This document shows positions 16,769 to 24,500 of a stretch of DNA of 64,000 bases, in pieces. The stretch is from the NCBI RefSeq assembly GCF_001941845.1, contig NZ_CP018870.1:2139001-2203000 (forward strand). Direction: 5' to 3'. Numbering within the stretch: position 1 is the first letter of the stretch; every line of letters begins with the position of its first letter. The DNA is from Streptomyces sp. TN58. GTDB lineage: Bacteria > Actinomycetota > Actinomycetes > Streptomycetales > Streptomycetaceae. The position numbers and the translations under genes were made by a program. The notes under the pieces were generated by a model. It did no database searches, was not told the origin of the DNA, and saw nothing but the letters and a program-made list of their open reading frames with translations.

Positions 16769-18172
16769 GTGCGCACGCTTGCCCGCAGCCTCCTCCTCCC
16801 CGGTCTGACCGCCCTCGCGCTCACCGCCACCGGCTGCGCATCGACATCCCACACCGGCGCCGCCGACCCGGCCGCGCCCGCCCCCCTCACCCCGTCCGCC
16901 GTCGGCACGTCGCAGCAGCTCGACGTGGCCGCCGCACCCCAGGGCGAAGCCACGCCCGCGGCCGTCGCCCGCGGCGGGACCAAGGGGCGGACCGAGAAGT
17001 CCACGCTCAAGGTCGCCTCGTACGACGCGGCCAGCGGGCGGGCCGTCATAGCCAAGGCCCCGCCGAAGGGGCCCTCCCAAGCACCCTCGAAGGACGCGTC
17101 GCCCGAGGCCGAGAAGCCCGTCGCGCCCGGCGACGTCATCGCCAGCGCCCCCGCGCCCGGTGCCCCGAACGGCCTGCTCGCCAAGGTCACCGAGGTCGTC
17201 GGCAAGACCGACCGCGGCACCGAGGTCAAGACCGCGTCCACGACGCTGGCGGCCGTACTCAACGACGACAAGGCCGACGGCAAGGTGCCCGTCGACCCGT
17301 CGGCGGTCGTCGTCGAGCCCCTCATGAAGGGCGTCACCTTCTCCTGGGCCAAGGGCGACGGCCTGAAGTTCGGCCCCGAGGGCGGGAAGCTGCCGCTCGG
17401 CAACCTGCGGCTCGACGTGAACGCCTCCGTCGACACCGCGCCCGACGCCCCCGCCTCGGCCGGAGCCTCGGTCTCCGGCTTCGTCCAGCTCGCCCCGCAG
17501 GTCGAGTTCTCCTACGACGGCACCCAGGGCGGCGGCTCCGGCCCGCGCGGCGCGTTCCTCGGGATGAGCGGCGACTGGTCCTCGCAGTGGAAGCTCCAGG
17601 GCCGCGCCGCCGCGAGCACCGGTGCGCCCAAGCGGATCCCCTTCGCCAAGCTGCACACCTCGCCGGTCATCCAGGTCGGCCCGGTGCCGGTCGTCGTCAA
17701 CCTCGGCCTGACCTGCTACATCCAGGTGGAGGCCGACGGCAAGGTGACCCTCGACGTCCAGCAGGACGTCAAGGGCGACTTCAAGGTCGGCGGCAGCTAC
17801 GCCTTCGGCAAGGGATGGACCCCGGTCAGCTCCTCGAACGTGAAGAGCACGCCGATCCAGGCGACCGTCACCGCCGCCGGCAAGGTCAAGGGCGCGCTCG
17901 GCGCCGAGGCGTCCGTCGGCCTCTACGGCACCGTCGGCGTCACCGGCGACTTCGCCCCGTACCTGCGCGGCGAGGCCGACGTCAAGGCGACCGCGTCCAG
18001 CGACGGCAAGTCCTCCGTCAGCGGCGCCTGGGCGCTGTACGGCGGCTTCGACCTGAGCGGCCAGCTCCAGCTCCAGCTGTCCCTGTTCGGTACGCCCGCC
18101 TTCGAGCGCAAGATCCCGCTGGGCTCGCTGAACCGCGAGTGGGCGCTGGCGAGCGGCAGCACCGGCCGCTAA
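16769..18172 (+). CDS. secreted lipoprotein of unknown function
   Basis: A 467-residue lipoprotein: signal peptide, then TATGC lipobox (Cys about residue 23), a 120-residue Ala/Pro/Lys-rich linker, then a beta-rich domain with many alternating hydrophobic positions (VKGDFKVGGSYAFGKGW, VKGALGAEASVGLYG). GTG 16769 has GAAGG 8 nt upstream. No enzyme motif seen. It may be a cell-surface beta-sandwich or barrel-like protein; function unknown. Confidence 0.7.
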   Translation: MRTLARSLLLPGLTALALTATGCASTSHTGAADPAAPAPLTPSAVGTSQQLDVAAAPQGEATPAAVARGGTKGRTEKSTLKVASYDAASGRAVIAKAPPKGPSQAPSKDASPEAEKPVAPGDVIASAPAPGAPNGLLAKVTEVVGKTDRGTEVKTASTTLAAVLNDDKADGKVPVDPSAVVVEPLMKGVTFSWAKGDGLKFGPEGGKLPLGNLRLDVNASVDTAPDAPASAGASVSGFVQLAPQVEFSYDGTQGGGSGPRGAFLGMSGDWSSQWKLQGRAAASTGAPKRIPFAKLHTSPVIQVGPVPVVVNLGLTCYIQVEADGKVTLDVQQDVKGDFKVGGSYAFGKGWTPVSSSNVKSTPIQATVTAAGKVKGALGAEASVGLYGTVGVTGDFAPYLRGEADVKATASSDGKSSVSGAWALYGGFDLSGQLQLQLSLFGTPAFERKIPLGSLNREWALASGSTGR

Positions 18173-18276
18173 GGCGCGTTGCCGGACAGGCCCGGACGCC
18201 GCCGGACGGCGCGGCGGGCGCGAGAAGTGGGCCCGGGGGTCTTCTCACCCCCTGTACCCATCAGTACATTGACGCC

Positions 18277-19173
18277 ATGTCTAATACGCCGCTCGCGCCC
18301 GCCCCCGTGGCGTCCGAACACGTGGACCTCAGGCCCCGCAACGTGTCCTTCGGCTGGGAGGACACCCCGCTGCACTGGCTGCCCGGCGAGCCCTTCGCCG
18401 GGCACATGATCAACGTGCTGCACCTGCTGCTGCCCGCGGGCGAGCGGTGGTTCGTGCACGTCTACAAGCAGGCGCTCCCGTACATCGAGGACGAGCGGCT
18501 GCGCGAGGACGTCGTCGGCTTCATCGGCCAGGAGGCCATGCACGCCGCCGCCCACGACGACGTCCTCCCGCACCTGAAGCGGCTGGGGCTCGACCCGACC
18601 CCCTACACCGCCCAGGTGGACTGGCTGTTCGAGAAGCTGCTCGGCGACCGGACCCTGCCGCCGGGCCGGGCCCGGCGCTGGTGGCTGATGGAACGGGTCG
18701 CGATGATCGCGGCGATCGAGCACTACACGGCGTTCCTGGGCGACTGGGTGCTGGGCGCCGACGAACTCGACCGGCGGGGCGCCGACCCCGTCATGCTGGA
18801 CCTGCTGCGCTGGCACGGGGCCGAGGAGGTCGAGCACCGCTCGGTGGCCTTCGACCTCTTCATGCACCTCGACGGGGGCTACCGCCGCCGGGCCCGGACC
18901 TGGGCGACGGCCTTCTCCGCCCTGGTCTTCCTGTGGCAGCGAGGGGTCCGCTTCTTCATGGAGAACGACCCCCACCTCGTCGACGGCAAGGCCTCCTTCG
19001 GGCAGTTCCTCCGGGCCGGCCGGCAGGGGGTGCTGCCGTCCGCGGGCTCCATGCTGAAGTCCGTCCCGAAGTACCTCTCCCGTGCGTACCACCCCTCGCA
19101 GGAGGGCTCGACGGCCCGGGCGGTCGCCTATCTGGCCTCCTCCCCCGGCGCGAACGGCGGGGTGCGGGCATGA
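18277..19173 (+). CDS. ferritin-like diiron protein (PF10118 'metal-dependent hydrolase')
   Basis: A 298-residue helical protein. Metal-ligand motifs are E86-x2-H89 (QEAMH), IEHYTAF near residue 148 and HGAEEVEH near residue 185, a carboxylate/His set like diiron oxygenases. Proteins of this family are labelled metal-dependent hydrolase, but the next gene, overlapping by ATGA, encodes a flavin/2Fe-2S reductase, which fits an electron-fed diiron oxygenase. TACATT at 18265-18270 puts the transcript start at the ATG (leaderless). A TetR gene follows, probably controlling the pair. Confidence 0.85.
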   Translation: MSNTPLAPAPVASEHVDLRPRNVSFGWEDTPLHWLPGEPFAGHMINVLHLLLPAGERWFVHVYKQALPYIEDERLREDVVGFIGQEAMHAAAHDDVLPHLKRLGLDPTPYTAQVDWLFEKLLGDRTLPPGRARRWWLMERVAMIAAIEHYTAFLGDWVLGADELDRRGADPVMLDLLRWHGAEEVEHRSVAFDLFMHLDGGYRRRARTWATAFSALVFLWQRGVRFFMENDPHLVDGKASFGQFLRAGRQGVLPSAGSMLKSVPKYLSRAYHPSQEGSTARAVAYLASSPGANGGVRA

Positions 19174-20225
19174 GGCGCGCCCTCGCGGTCACCACGGCCA
19201 CAGCGGTCGCCGGTGCGGCCTGGGCGGCGCGGCGGGCCCTGAACCGCCGCATCGGGAACTCCCCGCTGTGGCCGCTGCCGGCCCTGGAGGTACCGGTCTC
19301 GGGCCACTCCCCGCGCCGTCCGCTGCGCGCGCTGATCGTCTCCCGTGTCCAGCCGGCGCAGGACGTACTGGAACTGACCCTGGAATCCCCCGAGCTGCCC
19401 GCCTGGACGCCGGGCGCGCACGTGGACGTCACCCTGCCCTCCGGACTGGTCCGCCAGTACTCCCTGTGCGGCGACCCGGCGGACACGGGCCGCTACCGGA
19501 TCGCGATCCGGCTGGTCGAGGACGGCCGCGGCGGCTCCCGCGAGGCCCATGCGCAGCTCGTGGAGGGCGCGGAGCTGCAGGTGCGGCCCCCGCGCAACCG
19601 CTTCGAGCTGCTCCCGGCGCCGTCGTACGTGTTCGTCGCGGGCGGCATCGGGATCACCCCGATCCTGCCGATGCTCCGCGCGGCCACCGCGGCGGGCGCC
19701 GACTGGACCCTGCTGTACGGGGGCCGCTCCCTCGACTCGATGCCCTTCCTCGACGACCTGGCCGTCTACGGCGACCGGGTCACGGTCCTGCCCGAGGACG
19801 AGGTGGGCCTGCCCGACCTGGCCCCGCTCGCGCGGACCGCGCCCGGCACCCTGGTCTACTGCTGCGGGCCGGAACCGATGATGCTGGCCGTCACCGAGGC
19901 CGCCCGGGAGCCGGCGGCCGTGCACCTGGAGCGCTTCGCGCCGTCGGCCGCGCCCGCTCCGGCACGGGCCTTCACGGTCGAACTGCGCCGCTCGGGACGG
20001 GTCGTGGAGGTCGGCGCCGGGGAGAGCACGCTCGCCGCGGTGCGCAGGGAGCTGCCGGGCACCCCGTACTCGTGCGGGCAGGGCTTCTGCGGGACCTGCC
20101 AACACCGGGTCCTCGCGGGCGAGGTGGACCACCGCGACGACCTGCTCACCGACCCGGAGCGGGCGGATTCGATGCTGCTGTGCGTCTCGCGCGCCAAGGG
20201 GGACCGCCTCGCCCTGGACCTGTGA
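19170..20225 (+). CDS. PDR/VanB-type oxidoreductase (FMN/NAD plus 2Fe-2S)
   Basis: A 351-residue reductase. A possible N-terminal anchor helix (residues 3-22) is followed by the flavin domain (RQYSLCGDP near residue 94), the nucleotide domain (FVAGGIGITPILPM near residue 155, CCGPEPMM near residue 231) and a C-terminal plant-type ferredoxin with CGQGFCGTC near residue 302 and a fourth Cys in MLLC. It moves electrons from NAD(P)H to the iron-sulfur cluster and on to an oxygenase, here probably the diiron protein with which it overlaps. Confidence 0.9.
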   Translation: MRRALAVTTATAVAGAAWAARRALNRRIGNSPLWPLPALEVPVSGHSPRRPLRALIVSRVQPAQDVLELTLESPELPAWTPGAHVDVTLPSGLVRQYSLCGDPADTGRYRIAIRLVEDGRGGSREAHAQLVEGAELQVRPPRNRFELLPAPSYVFVAGGIGITPILPMLRAATAAGADWTLLYGGRSLDSMPFLDDLAVYGDRVTVLPEDEVGLPDLAPLARTAPGTLVYCCGPEPMMLAVTEAAREPAAVHLERFAPSAAPAPARAFTVELRRSGRVVEVGAGESTLAAVRRELPGTPYSCGQGFCGTCQHRVLAGEVDHRDDLLTDPERADSMLLCVSRAKGDRLALDL

Positions 20226-20236
20226 ACGCTCCCCAG

Positions 20237-20242
20237 TAGGGT
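20237..20242 (+). promoter_or_regulatory. -10 box of leaderless tetR
   Basis: TAGGGT with six bases before the ATG at 20249, in the CAGTAGGGTGTCCGCATG context often seen before leaderless Streptomyces TetR genes. It lets tetR be transcribed separately from the upstream pair. Confidence 0.6.
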
Positions 20243-20248
20243 GTCCGC

Positions 20249-20965
20249 ATGACGACCGGAGTGCGGCGCAGGATGGGTGTCGAGGAGCGGCGGCAACAGC
20301 TGATCGGGGTTGCCCTGGAGCTGTTCAGCCACCGGTCGCCCGACGATGTGTCGATCGACGAGATCGCGGCGGCCGCGGGGATATCCCGGCCGCTGGTCTA
20401 CCACTACTTCCCCGGCAAGCTCAGCCTGTACGAGGCGGCGCTGCGGCGGGCCGCCGACGAGCTGGCGCAGCGGTTCGTGGAGCCGCGCGAGGGGCCGCTC
20501 GGGGCGCGCCTGCTGCGGGTGATGGGGCGGTTCTTCGCGTTCGTCGAGGACCACGGGCCGGGGTTCTCCGCCCTGATGCGGGGCGGTCCCGCGGCCGGCA
20601 GCAGCCGTGCCAACGCGATGATCGACGAGGTCCGGCAGGCGGCGTACGAGCAGATCCTCACGCACCTGGGCCTCGGTCTCGACGAGGTGCCCGCCCGGCT
20701 CGAACTGGTGGTGCGCTCCTGGGTGTCGCTCGCCGAGTCCACGGCGCTGATCTGGCTGGACGGGCGCCGGATCCCGCGGGCCGAGCTGGAGCTGCAGCTG
20801 GTGCACGACTTCGCGGCGCTGGCCGCGGTGAGTGCCGCGTACGACGAGGAGATGGCGGGGATCCTCGTACGGATCCTGGCCGGCGAGCCCGCCGACGGGC
20901 CCTTCGGGGATCTGGTCGGGCGCCTGGTGGGGCTGGTCCCGGGTGGAGCGGCCCCGGCGGTGTGA
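20249..20965 (+). CDS. TetR-family transcriptional regulator
   Basis: A 238-residue repressor. The N-terminal helix-turn-helix (DVSIDEIAAAAGISRPLVYHYF, about residues 32-53) is intact and the C-terminal ligand domain is typical of the group linked to lipid or alkane oxidation genes. It lies 23 nt after the reductase gene, so it probably regulates the diiron protein/reductase pair. No ribosome site; start is likely leaderless. Confidence 0.9.
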   Translation: MTTGVRRRMGVEERRQQLIGVALELFSHRSPDDVSIDEIAAAAGISRPLVYHYFPGKLSLYEAALRRAADELAQRFVEPREGPLGARLLRVMGRFFAFVEDHGPGFSALMRGGPAAGSSRANAMIDEVRQAAYEQILTHLGLGLDEVPARLELVVRSWVSLAESTALIWLDGRRIPRAELELQLVHDFAALAAVSAAYDEEMAGILVRILAGEPADGPFGDLVGRLVGLVPGGAAPAV

Positions 20966-20990
20966 AAGGGCTCGCATACCGCGCCCTCTC

Positions 20991-21021
20991 TTGATCACCA
21001 CCGGTGGTGATCACCGATAAT
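20991..21021 (+). promoter_or_regulatory. promoter with palindromic operator filling the -35/-10 spacer (GNAT gene)
   Basis: TTGATC (20991-20996) and GATAAT (21016-21021) are 19 bp apart and place transcription start at the GTG at 21028. A perfect 22-bp palindrome (half-site TGATCACCACC) covers 20992-21013, that is, almost exactly the spacer. A repressor bound there would block polymerase directly. Whether the neighbouring TetR binds it is not known. Confidence 0.7.
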
Positions 21022-21027
21022 GCCCGC

Positions 21028-21564
21028 GTGATCATTGACGACGGGATCTTGTTCCGGCCGGCCGTGGAGAAGGACGCCGGCACCCTGGTGCGGCTGTACG
21101 ACGAGGCCGCCCGCTGGATGGTGAAGCACGGGATCGAGCAGTGGAAGCCCGGCGACAAGGACGCCGCGCACTTCCGGTCGAAGATGCACGACGGAGAGGT
21201 GTGGCTCGCCGGGGACGCCGAGGGGCGGGTGTGCGGGGCCTACGAGTTGTGGTGGTCCGACGAGGAGGCCTGGGGGATCCAGCCGCCGGTCGCGGGCTAT
21301 GTGCACCGGCTGATGGTGTCACGCGAGACCGCTCCCGCCGGAGCGGGGCGCCGGCTGCTCGAACATGCCGAGCGGCGGACGGCCAGGACCGGGCGGGAGC
21401 GGGCGCGACTGGACTGCGTCTCCACCAACCCCCGGCTGCTCGCGTACTACCAAGGTGCGGGCTACCGGGTGGTCGGGGAGCTCCCCGACAAGCGGGGGAA
21501 GGACGGCAGGACCTACGGGGTGATCCTGCTGGAGAAGCGGCTGGACCGGCTCACCGTCGTGTGA
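21028..21564 (+). CDS. GNAT-family N-acetyltransferase
   Basis: A 178-residue acetyltransferase. YVHRLMVSRETAPAGAGRRL (about residues 91-110) is the acetyl-CoA-binding motif A with a GAGRRL pyrophosphate loop, and LDCVSTNPRLLAYYQGAGY is motif B. GTG 21028 is preferred to 21004 or 21007 because those would lie inside the promoter palindrome. Its last 14 bases overlap the end of the convergent amylopullulanase gene. Substrate unknown. Confidence 0.85.
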   Translation: MIIDDGILFRPAVEKDAGTLVRLYDEAARWMVKHGIEQWKPGDKDAAHFRSKMHDGEVWLAGDAEGRVCGAYELWWSDEEAWGIQPPVAGYVHRLMVSRETAPAGAGRRLLEHAERRTARTGRERARLDCVSTNPRLLAYYQGAGYRVVGELPDKRGKDGRTYGVILLEKRLDRLTVV

Positions 21565-24500
21565 AGACGGCCACGGTGCGCGCCGGGACGGTGAACTCTC
21601 CTGTCCTCGCGTCGTAGGCGGACTGCTTGACGGTGGCGTCGGAGCCGGCCGCCTGCACCGGGTGCAGGCGGTAGGCGGTGCCGGCGAGGGCGGTGACGCG
21701 CTGGGGCTGGGCGGTGGGGGTGGCGTTGAAGACGACCACGAGGTCGCCCAGGGTCATGGTGATCACGCCCGGGGTCTCCTGCGGGCCCGAGAGGGGGAAC
21801 GCCAGCCGGGACTGGACGGCCTGCGCGGTGGTGAGGGCGAACTCCGGCTCGGTGGTGCGGATCTTCAGCATGTCGCGGTGGGCCGCCGCGGTGGCGTTGA
21901 TGTCGGTGCAGGTGGGGGCCGGCCCCGTCAGCAGCGGCTTGGCGTAGGGCCACTTCGGGGCGTTGTCGGCGGCCGGGGGCAGGCCGCGGCCGAAGCCGTT
22001 GCCGGCGCGGCAGTCCCACTGGATGGCGTTGAACCAGTCGCCGCTGTCGTAGGAGTTGCGGTCCAGGGACTTGGAGCGCAGCAGGTCGGTGCCGGCCTGG
22101 GACAGGGACGGGCCCTGGGAGAGGGTGGCCGTCGCCATGGCCAGGACCTGCATGCGGGCCTTGTCGGCGTTCCCGGTGGCGGGCGGGAGCTTGAAGGTCA
22201 GGGCGTCGGCGAGGGTCTCGTTGTCGTGGGCGTCGGAGTAGGCGAGGGCGTCGCCGGGGGCGGCCGCGTAGCCGGCCGGGGCGCCGTTGTAGTCCACCTC
22301 GGAGCCCTTGACACGGCGCCCGGAGGTGTCGGTGAAGGTGTACGAGGCGAGGTTGCCGGAGAGGCCGACCTTGATCAGGTCCTGGTCGTGCAGGAGGCGG
22401 GCCTTCTGCTCGGCCGGGGTGCCGTTGGCGGGTGACCCGTTCGGGGCGGTGAACAGGCCCGACGCGAAGCCCTGGACGCGCGGGTCCTCGTCGAAGGGGC
22501 CGCCGCCGCGGACCGCGTCGCGCGCCCGGTCGGAGAAGGTGGCGATGCCGGTCCCGGCCATGTTCTTCTGCGTGGCCTGGACGAAGCGGGCGTCGTCGGC
22601 TATCTCGCCGAAGTTCCAGCCCTCCCCGTAGAGGACGATCTTCTTGCCGTCGACGCCGTCCTTGGCGGGGGTCAGGGCGTCGAGGGCGGCGCGGACGGCC
22701 AGGATGTTGGCCTTGGGGTGGTGGCCCATCAGGTCGAAGCGGAAGCCGTCGACCTTGTACTCCTTCGCCCAGGTGACGACGGAGTCCACGACGAGGCGGC
22801 CCATCATGGCGTTCTCGGGGGCGGTGTTCGCGCAGCAGGTGGAGGTGGCGACGCTGCCGTCGGCCAGCAGGCGCTGGTAGTAGCCGGGGACGATGCGGTC
22901 GAGGACCGACTTGTCCGACTGCCCGGCGGCGACGGTGTGGTTGTAGACGACGTCCATCACCGTGCGCAGCCCGGCCCCGTTGAGGGACTGGACCATCCTG
23001 CGGAACTCGACGGTGCGGGCGGTGCCGTTCGGGTCGCTGGCGTAGCTGCCCTCGGGGACGGTGTAGTGCAGCGGGTCGTAGCCCCAGTTGTAGGAGTCCT
23101 TGGCGGCGGCCGCCGCCACGCACGCCTGCTGCTCCTGCGAGTCCGGCGCGTACACCGTGAGGTCGCAGGCCGGCTCGGTGCGGTCCGCGGGCTTCTCCGG
23201 GATGGTGCCGATGTCGAAGGCGGGCAGGAGGTGGACGTAGGAGGTGCCGGCGCCGGCCAGGCCGCGCAGGTGGCGCATGCCCGCCGAGCCGGTGTCGGTG
23301 AAGGCCAGGTACTGGCCGGGGTGGCCGCTGGTGCGGTCCGCGACGGAGAAGTCGCGGATGTGCAGCTCCTGGATCTGCGCGGAGGTGAAGGGCACGGCGG
23401 CGGGCTTGCGCAGCTGCTTCCAGCCGGGCGGGGCGAGCTTGGGGTCGGCGAGGTCGACGGCCAGGCTGTGGGTGGAGTCGGCGGTCAGGGCGGTGGAGTA
23501 GGGGTCGGTGACGAGGTTGCGGACGACCTGGCGGGTGCTGGGGGCCCACACGGTCACCGCGTAGCGGTAGGGCTTCCCGGTCCAGGAGCGCTCGCCGCGC
23601 ACCGACCAGACGCCGGTGGCGTCGTCGCGGCGCATGGCGACGGTGCGCCCGTCGAGTTCGAGGGAGACCTGCTGGGCGGTGGGCGCCCAGACGGACAGGG
23701 TGGGGCGGCCGTCCTTGAAGACCGGGCCGAGGGCGGCGGTCGTCGCGTACAGGTCGTCGAGGACGCCGGCGAGCTGGACGCCGGTGGCGGCGAGCACGGC
23801 GCCGTTCGCGGCGCGGGCGGAGGCGACGAGCTGCCCGCGCAGGGCTTCCCGTACGCGGTCGCGGTCGCGCGGGTCCACGCTGTAGGCGGTGTACGCGGCC
23901 AGGTGCGGGAACTTCTGCTTCTGGGCGGCGGTGAGCTCGGTGCGGCCCAGCCGCAGCCACTGGGCCGGGCCGGTCAGGGTGCCGTTCTCGGCCTTGACGG
24001 CGCCGTCGCGGGAGGCGAGGAGCTGTACGGAGGCGGCGGTCGCGGGGGCGTTCCAGGCGACGGTGTCGCGGTCGATCCAGACGGCCTGGGACTTGGTGAG
24101 GTCCAGGGCGGCGGAGGAGCCGGCGGGCTGCGGCAGGAGGTACTTCTCCTGGCCGCCCAGCATCCACACCTCGTGGCCGGTGGCCTTCAGGTCCAGGGAC
24201 TGGTCGGTGGGCAGGTCCTTCTCGTCGCCCTTGTGCAGGATGTAGCTGAGGCTGGTGGCGCCGGCGGCGAGGGGAACCTCGTAGACCGCGCCGTAGGAGT
24301 CGATGCGGGTCGGGAGCAGCGGCTTGGACCAGTCGGTCGGGGTCGCGGCCCCGGTCCAGACGTGCAGGCCCCAGCCGTCGTAGGCGCCGTCGGGGCGGTG
24401 GTGGTGCAGTACGGCCTTGGTCTGGTCCTGCGGCGGCTGGGCGGGGCGGTCGGTGCGGGCGGGTTCCTTGCCCTGCTCCAGCCAGATCTCGCCGGTCTTC

